Source of the DNA: Jeotgalicoccus marinus DSM 19772
Lineage (GTDB): Bacteria; Bacillota; Bacilli; Staphylococcales; Salinicoccaceae
NCBI RefSeq assembly: GCF_000425825.1
Contig: NZ_AUEE01000008.1
Coordinates: forward strand, 42,290-106,289
Length of the DNA stretch: 64,000 nucleotides
Direction: 5' to 3'
Shown: positions 24,714 to 32,892 of the stretch, one piece after another
How the letters are laid out: the number at the start of each line of letters is the position of its first letter
How positions within the stretch are numbered: position 1 is the first letter of the stretch
Position numbers and translations under genes: made by a program
Notes under the pieces: model-generated
What the model was told of the DNA's origin: nothing
The model's database searches: none
The model's input: the letters and a program-made list of their open reading frames with translations, nothing else

Positions 24714-25934
24714 GTGAAAAGTGCATTAATAGAAAGATTAACTAGATATGTAAAAATTGATACTCAATCTGATGCCAACAGTGAGACAGTACCATCGACA
24801 AGTAAACAGTGGGACTTATTAAAAGTCTTAGCAAAAGAGCTAAAAGAACTTGGACTTACTGATGTTGACTTAGATGGCAAAGGTTATTTGTTTGCGACCT
24901 TACCGAAAAATACAGAGGGCTTAAGAACGCTTGGATTTTTAGCACATGTAGATACTGCGACGGATTTTACAGGAACAAATGTAAAACCACAAGTTATCGA
25001 CTATGACGGTGGAAATATTGTCTTAAATAAAGATTTAAATGTCGTCTTAACACCAGAACAGTTTCCAAATTTAAACGGCTATAAGGGTCATACATTGATG
25101 ACAACAGATGGCACGACCTTACTTGGTGCAGATAACAAAGCGGGTGTAACGGAAATTATGACTGCCATTGAGTATCTAATTGAGCACCCTGAAATTAAAC
25201 ACGGTGATGTGAGGATTGGCTTCACACCTGACGAAGAAATTGGGCGTGGACCCCATGACTTTGATGTAGATAAATTTAAGGCTGATTTTGCCTATACGGT
25301 GGACGGTGGTCCTTTAGGTGAGCTGCAGTATGAAAGCTTCAATGCAGCAGGCGCAAAAGTTAAGGTTACGGGTAACAGCGTCCATCCGGGTACGGCTAAG
25401 GACACAATGGTGAATGCCGCACGTATTATGTCAGAAATCGTTGCATCATTTGATGTGCATGACACACCTGAACATACATCAGGTTATGAAGGTTTTTACC
25501 ATGTGACAAACTTAGTAGGTGATGTTGAAAATGCTGAATTCAATATGATTATTAGAGACTTTGATCAAGGCGCCTTTAAAGAACGTAAATCACATGTTCA
25601 AAAAGTAGTCGATTCATTTATCGATAAATACCCAGAAGCAGATATTCAATTAGAATTAAATGATCAGTATTACAACATGAAAGAAATTATTGAAAAAGAT
25701 ATGACACCAGTTGAACTTGCTAAACAAGCTATGGCAGACTTAGGTATTGAAGCGGTTATAGAACCTGTTAGAGGCGGTACAGACGGTTCTCAATTATCAT
25801 ATAAAGGACTGCCAACACCGAACCTCTTCACCGGTGGAGAGAACTTCCATGGTAAATTCGAATTTGCATCCATAGACGATATGGAAAAGGCGACACAGAC
25901 TATTATTAAGATTATAGAATTAAATGCAAAATAA
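24714..25934 (+). CDS. pepT: Peptidase T (tripeptide aminopeptidase)
   Basis: 406-residue M20-family di-zinc aminopeptidase that releases the N-terminal residue of tripeptides in the cytoplasm. Metal motifs: [40 protein letters not shown] and the late [12 protein letters not shown]. Starts with [18 protein letters not shown], typical for PepT. GTG 24714 with GGGGG upstream. Last gene of a ddl-GNAT-pepT run, ending in a bidirectional terminator. Confidence 0.96.
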   Translation: MKSALIERLTRYVKIDTQSDANSETVPSTSKQWDLLKVLAKELKELGLTDVDLDGKGYLFATLPKNTEGLRTLGFLAHVDTATDFTGTNVKPQVIDYDGGNIVLNKDLNVVLTPEQFPNLNGYKGHTLMTTDGTTLLGADNKAGVTEIMTAIEYLIEHPEIKHGDVRIGFTPDEEIGRGPHDFDVDKFKADFAYTVDGGPLGELQYESFNAAGAKVKVTGNSVHPGTAKDTMVNAARIMSEIVASFDVHDTPEHTSGYEGFYHVTNLVGDVENAEFNMIIRDFDQGAFKERKSHVQKVVDSFIDKYPEADIQLELNDQYYNMKEIIEKDMTPVELAKQAMADLGIEAVIEPVRGGTDGSQLSYKGLPTPNLFTGGENFHGKFEFASIDDMEKATQTIIKIIELNAK

Positions 25935-25948
25935 GGAAGAACATAAGA

Positions 25949-25982
25949 AAAAGGATTACTGTGAATTCACAGTAATCCTTTT
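25949..25982. terminator. Bidirectional terminator between pepT and the DHA2 exporter
   Basis: Perfect 34-bp palindrome with A4 on the left and T4 on the right, between convergent genes. Confidence 0.93.
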
Positions 25983-25985
25983 ACA

Positions 25986-27464
25986 TTACTTATTCAATTT
26001 TTTAACTTCATCATCGATTGGTCTTGCCTTATTAAAGGATTGGCCAATGACATCGCCTGGGACGATACGTTTTAAGAAGAAAGCTGAAACTAAACCAATG
26101 AATAAGAAGCCTGTGCCGACTAAGAAGGCTAAGTTAATACCATCTAAGGTTGCTTGATTAATCATTGTCTCAGTTGGATTGTCCATTCCTCTTAACTGTA
26201 AGTTGGTATAGGTTTGCATAACTGTAATGAGTAGGGCTATACCAATCGAACCACTCACCTGGTTCAACATACTATTTAATGATGACCCATGTGGTGTTAA
26301 GTGAGGCGGTAGTGAATTCATGCCATTCGTCATAACTGGAGTGTTTACGAGTGTCATCCCGAGTGCACGAACCATGTAAATTGTTAATAGATAAGAGAAT
26401 GGTGTATCAATTTCTAGTCGACTTAAGAAGAAGGTTGTGACTACCGCAATGGTTAAGCCAATAACCGCCATATTTTTTGGACCATACATATCAAATAGCT
26501 TACCTGAAACAGGGCTCATGAAGCCCATAATTAAAGCACCAGGAAGCATCAATAATCCTGTATCTAAAGGACTTAAGCCTTGTATATCTTGCATGAAAAT
26601 TGGAATGAGAATCATACCCGCAAAAAGTGCCATGTTTGCTGCTCCGATAATGATCGATGCAATCGTGTACATCGGGTATTTATAGACTCTAAAGTCTAAC
26701 ATTGGGTGTTCGAGTTTCATCTGACGAAGTACGTAGGTTGTTACACCAGCAAGCCCGATGAACAATGGAATGAGGACTCTTGTATCTGCAAGTCCATATT
26801 CACCAGCAGAACTTAGTCCGTAAAGCACGCCGCCAAAACCAATTGTAGATAGAATAATAGAAGGTATATCAATATGTGCTTCTTTATGCTGTTTAATCTT
26901 CGGTAACTTCCAGAATCCAACCCCTAACACAATCACTAAAATTGGAATCATCATAAAGAACAACATATGCCAGCTGTAACGTTCTACGACTATACCTGAT
27001 ACGGTTGGCCCAATTGCTGGGGCAAAGAACATAACGAGACTGAAAAGCCCCATAGCTGTCCCGCGTTGGTTAGGCGGGAAGCTTACGATCATAATGTTCA
27101 TCAAGAGTGGCATCAGCATCGCTGAACCTGACGCTTGAATCATACGACCAATAATTAAGACGATAAAAGCAGGTGCGAAGCCAGAAACAATCGTTCCGAT
27201 TAAGAATAAGCCCATAGCAGCTAAGAATAAGGATTTCGCACTAAATTTTTGCATTAAGTAAGCTGTTGTAGGAATAATGATTCCAGAAACGAGCATGTAA
27301 GCGGTAGATACCCATTGGACTGCAGAAGTGGATACGCCGAAATCATTTTTGATAGCGGGTAGGGCGACGTTAAGAAATGTGTTCGATAAAAACGAAATAA
27401 ATGCACCGGATAACAAGATAATAATAAGTCTATAATCCGGTTTAGATTGTACGGTTTCTGACAT
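25986..27464 (-). CDS. MFS drug exporter, DHA2 (14-helix) family
   Basis: 492 residues with about fourteen membrane helices. DHA2 signatures: NVALPAIKNDFGVS in helix 1-2, WVSTAYMLVSGIIIP in helix 2, GRMIQASGSAMLMPL in helix 4 and GLFSLVMFFAPAIGPTVSG (motif C of antiporters) in helix 5. Similar to LmrB/EmrB-type proton antiporters for lipophilic drugs. No dedicated regulator lies next to it. ATG 27464; upstream AAAGGGGAGAC fits the Shine-Dalgarno. Exact drug range cannot be inferred. Confidence 0.9.
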   Translation of the reverse strand: MSETVQSKPDYRLIIILLSGAFISFLSNTFLNVALPAIKNDFGVSTSAVQWVSTAYMLVSGIIIPTTAYLMQKFSAKSLFLAAMGLFLIGTIVSGFAPAFIVLIIGRMIQASGSAMLMPLLMNIMIVSFPPNQRGTAMGLFSLVMFFAPAIGPTVSGIVVERYSWHMLFFMMIPILVIVLGVGFWKLPKIKQHKEAHIDIPSIILSTIGFGGVLYGLSSAGEYGLADTRVLIPLFIGLAGVTTYVLRQMKLEHPMLDFRVYKYPMYTIASIIIGAANMALFAGMILIPIFMQDIQGLSPLDTGLLMLPGALIMGFMSPVSGKLFDMYGPKNMAVIGLTIAVVTTFFLSRLEIDTPFSYLLTIYMVRALGMTLVNTPVMTNGMNSLPPHLTPHGSSLNSMLNQVSGSIGIALLITVMQTYTNLQLRGMDNPTETMINQATLDGINLAFLVGTGFLFIGLVSAFFLKRIVPGDVIGQSFNKARPIDDEVKKLNK

Positions 27465-27534
27465 GTTGTCTCCCCTTTATATAAAAAATCAATTTATATA
27501 TTATACCCTACTTTAAATAAAATTTCATTAAAAA

Positions 27535-27711
27535 CTACCCAATTCTATTATCAATTTGAATATAGATAAAGAATCCAATCGTTATACCAAGTAAAACACT
27601 TATTGGTAAAGCATAATTGTCTGGTATCGAAGGTAAGAATGTTTCAATAATCCAATTTATGCCGAAGACAGCTATTGCCATTAAGACTAATGAAGACAGT
27701 AAACGTGTCAT
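27535..27711 (-). CDS. Small two-helix membrane protein
   Basis: 58-residue protein starting at ATG 27711 after a full AGGAGG. Two hydrophobic segments, residues 4-24 and 36-52, separated by ETFLPSIPDNYALP, and a short polar end IQIDNRIG. The strong Shine-Dalgarno and sensible start make it a convincing gene despite its size. It lies upstream of the DHA2 exporter on the same strand, about 70 bp apart. Unknown function. Confidence 0.75.
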   Translation of the reverse strand: MTRLLSSLVLMAIAVFGINWIIETFLPSIPDNYALPISVLLGITIGFFIYIQIDNRIG

Positions 27712-27827
27712 AGATTTCCTCCTATAAAACTGTTATTCTTAAATTCTAACAAACCTCAAGGTGGACAAGGGAGTAAAATAGCTTGATAATATAAATAAAG
27801 TAGTTTATTGGGAGGAGAATCCTTATA

Positions 27828-28619
27828 ATGAAGACGAATTTTCATAATTACGCTGAGGAATACTTGCAGCATCGAAATGATATTCCGAACATGTTTTATG
27901 AAGAGTTAGAACGTCGTGGCATTGAATTATCCGGTGCAATTGTCGCTGATATTGGTGCAGGTCCTGGTTTTGTAAGTAAGGTTTTAAGTGATTACGGTTC
28001 AATCGTGGATGCAGTAGAACCTTCGGACGCCTTTATTGAACTAGGTAAGGAATACGTTGGTAATAATGACCGTATTAATTTTACTCAAGGGACAGCAGAA
28101 GAAACAAATTTGAAGTCAGATACTTATGATTTGGTATTTGTCATGAGAGCCTGGCATTGGTTTGATAGTGATAAGGCAACAGCAGAAATCAGCCGCATAC
28201 TGAAACCAGGTGGCCTATTAATTGTCGGTGACATTGGCTTTACAGTTTCAAATAAAATGATGAAAGACTCAATGAAGATTGTAAAAAAACATTCTAAAAA
28301 TGAGGAACTACACCCTGCGGGTTCAAAAGAAGATTCTCTACAGATGATTAATGGGTTTCCAGTAGAGTGGTTTAGCGACTGGAAGCACGGTAAGTTTTCA
28401 ATTGAAGAATTTTTCAAAAAAGAGTATAAGGTGAAATTCACAGATCAAGAATGGATTGCACGTTTAGGTACATCATCTTGGCTAGTGAGATTTAAGAAAA
28501 AACAAAAGGATAAAGTACTTGAAGAGATTGCCGGTCTATTAGATCATTTAGATGAATCAAAAAAACATAAAGCACCCCATGTTTTAAACGTAGCTATATT
28601 AAAAAATATGAGGAAATAG
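27828..28619 (+). CDS. Class I SAM-dependent methyltransferase
   Basis: 263 residues. SAM-binding motif I VADIGAGPGFVSKVL (about 41-55), acidic loop DAVEPSDAF, motif near FTQGTAEETNL and FVMRAWHWFDSDKATAEI, the 'AWHWF' type found in methyltransferases of small molecules. ATG 27828 after GGGAGGAG. Single gene with its own terminator. Methyl acceptor unknown. Confidence 0.88.
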   Translation: MKTNFHNYAEEYLQHRNDIPNMFYEELERRGIELSGAIVADIGAGPGFVSKVLSDYGSIVDAVEPSDAFIELGKEYVGNNDRINFTQGTAEETNLKSDTYDLVFVMRAWHWFDSDKATAEISRILKPGGLLIVGDIGFTVSNKMMKDSMKIVKKHSKNEELHPAGSKEDSLQMINGFPVEWFSDWKHGKFSIEEFFKKEYKVKFTDQEWIARLGTSSWLVRFKKKQKDKVLEEIAGLLDHLDESKKHKAPHVLNVAILKNMRK

Positions 28620-28651
28620 GAAGCGAAAATTTCGCTTCCTCTTATTTTTGT
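28618..28651 (+). terminator. Terminator after the methyltransferase gene
   Basis: AGGAAGCGAAA/TTTCGCTTCCT hairpin (28618-28640) overlapping the stop codon, followed by a T-rich tail. Confidence 0.85.
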
Positions 28652-28720
28652 ATTTTTTTATGTAAGCGGTGTAATAATTATTTAATGTATGAAAGCGAAA
28701 ACAATTAGTATAAAAATACA

Positions 28721-28744
28721 TTTTATTGTATGTTTTATTGTATG
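28721..28744. repeat. Tandem 12-bp direct repeat
   Basis: TTTTATTGTATG occurs twice head to tail within the ~320-bp gap 28620-28938. The rest of the gap is AT-rich and contains the promoter at 28845-28873 but no gene I can support. The repeat could be an operator for the small gene downstream or simple-sequence duplication. Confidence 0.6.
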
Positions 28745-28844
28745 TGTGTAATATGGTGAAATTTCACTTTAAATTAATACTTACATTCCTGAATTAACTA
28801 ATAATTGTCAATATATTTACTTTGAATATAACATCACATAATCT

Positions 28845-28873
28845 TTGAAATCCCTTGGTATATATAGTATTAT
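28845..28873 (+). promoter_or_regulatory. Promoter of the 49-residue protein gene
   Basis: TTGAAA (28845-28850), 17-bp spacer, TATTAT (28868-28873): good sigma-A match about 65 bp before the ATG at 28939. Confidence 0.65.
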
Positions 28874-28938
28874 AAAGATACATAAAGAGGTACAGAAAAA
28901 TACTCTAATGAAATTTTTATAAATAGGGAGGGAAAGAA

Positions 28939-29088
28939 ATGATAATCTCAGATAAGATTACTGCAGAAGTTCGTATGAAAGAATTTAAAGAGATGGCGTA
29001 TAATAATGCAATTTTAAAAGACAACAAATCAGATAAAGAAGTTAAGCGTCCTTTCTTAAACAAATTAATCAGTGCTTTATCACTATAA
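28939..29088 (+). CDS. Small basic protein of 49 residues, unknown
   Basis: ATG 28939 follows GGGAGG at good spacing; the frame ends at TAA 29086 and a terminator follows. The sequence is polar and helical at first (TAEVRMKEFKEMAYNNAIL), then Lys-rich (KDNKSDKEVKRPF), ending hydrophobic (LNKLISALSL). It has its own promoter, Shine-Dalgarno and terminator, so it is a complete single-gene unit. No signal peptide, no recognised domain, and no cysteines. Could be a small regulator, a stress protein or a peptide with an amphipathic tail; function unknown. Confidence 0.68.
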   Translation: MIISDKITAEVRMKEFKEMAYNNAILKDNKSDKEVKRPFLNKLISALSL

Positions 29089-29110
29089 TTCAGTTAATTA
29101 AATAAATTTT

Positions 29111-29144
29111 AGCCATTCCTGTAGAGAGAGGAATGGCTTTTTTT
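29111..29144. terminator. Terminator between the 49-aa gene and the VOC gene
   Basis: 9-bp stem AGCCATTCC/GGAATGGCT (29111-29119 with 29130-29138) and T7 on the plus strand; also placed at the end of the convergent minus-strand gene. Confidence 0.88.
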
Positions 29145-29520
29145 AGCTTAAATTTAATTGCCAGTACAAGCCGAACTGATCTTGTACTATTGCATAGCGT
29201 TTACTCAAATTATAATCATCAAGTGGTACGTGTATGGCACCATTCTTTTTTAACTTTCTATATAAAAGTTCGATCTCCTCCAAACTTTCACACTCTAAAT
29301 ATAAAGAAACTTCAGGATTAAACCTTGTACCTGTTGGAATCTCTGCATCTCTAACTACAATATTTAAATCTCCAATACTTATGACAGCCTGTTGCACTTT
29401 AGATGAATTTTCATAGTTTAAAAACTGTAAAATCTCTAAATCTCTAAATATTTCCTTATAATATTCTATGGCTGAAAATGCTGTTCCATTAAATGATATA
29501 AGCGGCATGGCAGCTTTCAT
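29143..29520 (-). CDS. VOC-family protein (PhnB/glyoxalase-like)
   Basis: 125 residues with the paired beta-alpha-beta-beta-beta fold pattern of the vicinal oxygen chelate superfamily: AIEYYKEIFRDLEIL, AVISIGDLNIVVRD and the end YAIVQDQFGLYWQLNL, close to the PhnB / DUF1338-like 'DxFG..W.L' ending. Metal ligands are not obvious, as in many PhnB-type proteins, so it may bind rather than convert a ligand. Not linked to phosphonate genes here. ATG 29520 after AAAGGGG. Divergent from metN. Confidence 0.82.
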   Translation of the reverse strand: MKAAMPLISFNGTAFSAIEYYKEIFRDLEILQFLNYENSSKVQQAVISIGDLNIVVRDAEIPTGTRFNPEVSLYLECESLEEIELLYRKLKKNGAIHVPLDDYNLSKRYAIVQDQFGLYWQLNLS

Positions 29521-29576
29521 TAAAATACCCCTTTACAACTGATGTAGTATTGTTTACAATCCTAATTAAACAGATT

Positions 29577-29597
29577 AGAACAGATAGATTCTGTTCC
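29577..29597. promoter_or_regulatory. Inverted repeat in the VOC-metN divergent region
   Basis: AGAACAG and CTGTTCC around a 7-bp centre (GAACAG 29578-29583, CTGTTC 29591-29596). It overlaps the -10 of a possible rightward promoter TTTACA (29553-29558)-17 bp-TAGAAC. A regulator of either or both neighbours could bind here. No SAM riboswitch was seen in the ~125-bp region. Confidence 0.4.
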
Positions 29598-29645
29598 ACT
29601 TATATTATAACAGTTCGTATCGCTAGTTTATCAAGGAGTGTAAAG

Positions 29646-30383
29646 ATGATTGAATTACACAATATTACTAAGTCATTTCATGGCCAAAATGGTATGTTCA
29701 AGGCCTTGGAGGATGTTTCTATTTCCATAAATGAGCAAGAAAAGTTTGGCATTATTGGCGCGAGTGGTTCAGGTAAATCGACGCTACTTAGAATGATTAA
29801 TGCGCTAGAGACACCTGACGATGGGACTGTAACAGTTCAGGGGGAAAATCCATCAAAATTAAAGGGCGAGCAGCTTCGTATGTATAAAAAAGACATCAGT
29901 ATGGTCTTTCAGCAATTTAATCTATTAAACAATAAGACAGTACTAGAAAACATCACATTACCACTCAAGTTACATACATATAAAGATGCTCTAGATGTCG
30001 AAGAGGTATTGAAGTTTACAGGCTTACTAGACAAGAAAGATAACTACCCTGGACAGTTATCAGGGGGACAAAAACAAAGAGTTGGTATAGCGAGAGCATT
30101 AATTACCAAACCAAAACTTTTACTATGCGATGAACCGACTAGTGCCTTAGATGATAAGACCACAGATGAAATTGTGGAGGTTTTAAAACAAGCGCACAAG
30201 GTCTATGGCATGACAATAGTTATAGTTACACATGAATTAAATGTCATTAAACAGCTTTGTGATCGTACAGTTGTCCTAGAAGATGGAAAAGTACTAAACA
30301 CACTGGACATTGAATCATCAAAACATACTGTTTCAAAACTGTCATACTACGACAGAATTTTGGAGGTGCTCAGCCATGGTTGA
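29646..30383 (+). CDS. metN: Methionine-type ABC importer ATPase, lacking the NIL domain
   Basis: 245-residue ATPase of the MetN family. Walker A GASGSGKS, Q-loop VFQQFNLLNNKTV, signature LSGGQKQRVGIARALI, Walker B LLLCDEPTSALDDKT and switch IVTHEL. Usual MetN proteins are about 340 aa and carry a C-terminal NIL regulatory domain that binds Met; this one stops after the ATPase fold and a short tail. ATG 29646 follows AAGGAGTG; longer frames upstream have no Shine-Dalgarno. Overlaps metI by 8 bp. Works with the MetI permease and MetQ lipoproteins downstream. Confidence 0.88.
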   Translation: MIELHNITKSFHGQNGMFKALEDVSISINEQEKFGIIGASGSGKSTLLRMINALETPDDGTVTVQGENPSKLKGEQLRMYKKDISMVFQQFNLLNNKTVLENITLPLKLHTYKDALDVEEVLKFTGLLDKKDNYPGQLSGGQKQRVGIARALITKPKLLLCDEPTSALDDKTTDEIVEVLKQAHKVYGMTIVIVTHELNVIKQLCDRTVVLEDGKVLNTLDIESSKHTVSKLSYYDRILEVLSHG

Positions 30384-31062
30384 TGCATTCATCTTGTATT
30401 TTGAGCGTGTTGTTGAGTATTTCCCTAATATGATTACTAGTTTAAATGAAACAGGGATTATGATGGCTTTTGCAATGATCGCTGCAATTTTGCTCGGCTT
30501 ACCTTTGGGTACTTTGTTGTTTCTAACAGATGAGAAACAACCCTTAGAAAATAAGGTGATTTATTGGGTCACCAATGCACTGGTGAATATCATTCGTTCA
30601 TTTCCGTTTCTCTTATTGGTCATCGCCATGCAACCACTCATAAGAGAAGTCTATGGTAGGGCGACTGGAGATCCTGTTGCAGCGTCATTTCCGTTAATGG
30701 TGGTGGCAATTGCCTTATACGCAAGGTTTGTTCAGCAGTCCTTATTAGACGTCCCTAAAGGTGTGCTTGAAACTGCAGAAGCTATGGGTGCGTCGATACC
30801 TCAACTAGTCTACAGATTTCTGTTTGTAGAAGCGAGAAGTTCACTCGTTGTAGGATTTACCACAGCATTTGTGAGTTTTATCTCTTATTCGACAATCATG
30901 GGTGTTGTCGGTGGTGGAGGTATTGGAGACTTTGCAATACGTTATGGATATCAGCGTTATGAAACAGATATTATGTATACAGCCATTGTTATAATTATTA
31001 TATTTGTACAAATTGCGCAGTGGTTAGGTCTTAAACTTGCTAAAAAATTAGATAAAAGATAA
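30376..31062 (+). CDS. metI: Methionine-type ABC importer permease
   Basis: 228-residue permease with about five to six membrane helices. Family features are NIIRSFPFLLLVIAM, AEAMGASIPQLVYRFLFVEA (EAA coupling loop) and STIMGVVGGGGIGDFAIRYGYQRY, all typical of MetI. ATG 30376 has GGAGGTG upstream and overlaps the metN end. Dimerises and couples to the ATPase MetN. Confidence 0.92.
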   Translation: MVDAFILYFERVVEYFPNMITSLNETGIMMAFAMIAAILLGLPLGTLLFLTDEKQPLENKVIYWVTNALVNIIRSFPFLLLVIAMQPLIREVYGRATGDPVAASFPLMVVAIALYARFVQQSLLDVPKGVLETAEAMGASIPQLVYRFLFVEARSSLVVGFTTAFVSFISYSTIMGVVGGGGIGDFAIRYGYQRYETDIMYTAIVIIIIFVQIAQWLGLKLAKKLDKR

Positions 31063-31075
31063 AGGGGTTTTGTAA

Positions 31076-31909
31076 ATGAAGAAGTTAAAGTGGTTTACAG
31101 TTTTCGCATCAACCTTGCTGGTCTTGAGTGCATGTAGTGATGAAGAAACAGCGAAAGAAACATCAGAAGCGGAAGATACACATATTGTTGTTGCATCACA
31201 GACACCACCGATGACAGATGTTGTAGAGATTGTTGCTGATGTCATTGAAGAACCGTATACAGTTGAGTTGATGGAAGTATCAGATAACATACAGTATAAC
31301 GAAGCAGTGTTTAATGATGAAGCGGATGCGAGTTTTGCACAGCACAAACCTTTTATGGAACAGTTTAACAATGAAAACGATGCAGACTTAGTTGCGATGG
31401 AGGAAATATACAACGCGATTGTTGGATTTTACTCACCTGTATACAGTTCCATTGATGAAGTGAAAGCAGGCGATGAAGTAGCGATTCCGAGTGATCCAAC
31501 AAATGAAGCGAGAGCTTTGATGATCTTAGACAGTGAGGGATTAATCACCTTAGAAGATGGGGTGGATTTTGAAGCGACAGTTGATGATATTACAGAAAAC
31601 CCGAAGAATTTAAAATTTACTCATGTTGATTTGTTAAACTTATCCGCGTCATATGAAGACGGTATTCCACTCGTATTTAACTATCCGACATACATAGAGC
31701 CACTGGGTCTTACACCTGAGGATGCAGTGTTATTAGAAGATGACAGTGACAATACATTTGCAATCCAAGTCGTTGCACGTGAAGGTCAAGCGGATTCAGA
31801 AAAGATTAAAGCCTTAAATGAAGCATTCACTTCACAAGAAGTCTATGATTTCTTAGATGATTTAAAAGATAAGGCTCACCTAGAACCGGCATTTGAAGGA
31901 GACGAGTAA
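31076..31909 (+). CDS. metQ: NLPA/MetQ-family binding lipoprotein, first copy
   Basis: 277-residue lipoprotein with lipobox LSAC (Cys20) and an acidic linker. NLPA fold segments: EADASFAQHKPFMEQFNNEN, VAIPSDPTNEARALMIL and DDITENPKNLKFTHVDLLNL. The canonical N-terminal motif 'GxxPxPHAEIL' of methionine binders is replaced by ASQTPPMTDVVEI, so the ligand may differ from Met or be a Met derivative. Followed two bases later by a near duplicate. Delivers ligand to MetNI. Confidence 0.87.
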   Translation: MKKLKWFTVFASTLLVLSACSDEETAKETSEAEDTHIVVASQTPPMTDVVEIVADVIEEPYTVELMEVSDNIQYNEAVFNDEADASFAQHKPFMEQFNNENDADLVAMEEIYNAIVGFYSPVYSSIDEVKAGDEVAIPSDPTNEARALMILDSEGLITLEDGVDFEATVDDITENPKNLKFTHVDLLNLSASYEDGIPLVFNYPTYIEPLGLTPEDAVLLEDDSDNTFAIQVVAREGQADSEKIKALNEAFTSQEVYDFLDDLKDKAHLEPAFEGDE

Positions 31910-31910
31910 A

Positions 31911-32738
31911 GTGAAGAAACTCTCTATAATGTTCTTATCATCTATGTTCTTAATAGCAGGCTGTGGCAATGATGAGGACACGGCGGACACCGAAGACACG
32001 CATATTGTAGTTGCTTCCCAAACACCTCCTATGACAGATATTGTTGAAGTTGCAGCCGAAGCTGTAGAAGAACCTTACACAATTGAGTTAATGGAAGTTG
32101 CGGATAATATTCAGTTTAATGAGGCAGTGTTTAATGATGAAGCGGATGCGAGTTTTGCTCAACATGAACTATATATGGAACAGTTCAATAGAGAGAATGG
32201 GGCAGACTTAGTCGCTACTGAAGAAATTTACAATGCAATTGTTGGCTTCTATTCACCTGTCTATGAGTCAGTTGAAGAAGTTCAGGAAGGTGACGAGGTT
32301 GCGATCCCAAGTGACCCAACCAATGCCACACGAGCACTATTAATGTTGGCAGATCAAGACCTAATCAAACTTGATGAAGAAGCAGGATTAGAGGCAACAG
32401 TTGAAGATGTAGTTGAGAACCCTTATGAACTGGAATTTACACAAGTTGAAGTACTCAACCTCAAAGAATCCTATGAAGACGGCGTACCACTTGTATTTTC
32501 TTATCCCGCCTATATTGAGCCGCTTGGCCTAACGCCTGATGATGCGGTTTTCTTAGAAGAAGATAGTGATAACACATATGCAAGTCAAGTCGTTGTCAGA
32601 GAAGGGCAGTTAGATTCTGATAAAATTCAAGCTTTAAACAAGGCGTTTACGTCGCCAGAAGTCTATGAATTTTTAAAAGAACTAGAAGATAAAGCACATC
32701 TAGATCCGGCCTTTGAACCGGGACAACCTGCAGAATAA
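31911..32738 (+). CDS. metQ: NLPA/MetQ-family binding lipoprotein, second copy
   Basis: 275 residues, tandem paralogue of the preceding gene with roughly two-thirds identity by eye along the whole length (shared EADASFAQH, VAIPSDPTN, YIEPLGLTP). Lipobox IAGC (Cys20). GTG 31911 comes one base after the previous stop, with GAAGGAGACG upstream. It also lacks the PHAEIL motif. Two binding proteins feeding one MetNI suggest two related ligands or affinity tuning. The signal peptides and linkers differ far more than the folded domains, as expected for an old duplication. Confidence 0.87.
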   Translation: MKKLSIMFLSSMFLIAGCGNDEDTADTEDTHIVVASQTPPMTDIVEVAAEAVEEPYTIELMEVADNIQFNEAVFNDEADASFAQHELYMEQFNRENGADLVATEEIYNAIVGFYSPVYESVEEVQEGDEVAIPSDPTNATRALLMLADQDLIKLDEEAGLEATVEDVVENPYELEFTQVEVLNLKESYEDGVPLVFSYPAYIEPLGLTPDDAVFLEEDSDNTYASQVVVREGQLDSDKIQALNKAFTSPEVYEFLKELEDKAHLDPAFEPGQPAE

Positions 32739-32747
32739 TTTAATAGC

Positions 32748-32787
32748 AGCACCTTGGCTCAACCTCCCTTGCCAAGGTGCTTTTTTT
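32748..32787 (+). terminator. Terminator of the metNIQQ operon
   Basis: Perfect 11-bp stem (32748-32758 with 32771-32781) and T7. Confidence 0.93.
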
Positions 32788-32892
32788 CATTTTAAGAGTA
32801 TTTTTCCAATGAAAACGTAATCATATTGCATATTATTTGAATTGTCGTATAATTCGAACAATAAGCTACTACTCAAGCTTGGAGGATATTTT

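Noticed and set aside
28721..28744. CRISPR-like repeat
   Set aside because: Only two adjacent 12-bp units with no spacers.
29521..29645. SAM riboswitch (S-box) or Met T-box before metN
   Set aside because: The gap is about 125 bp and contains none of the conserved S-box or T-box cores.
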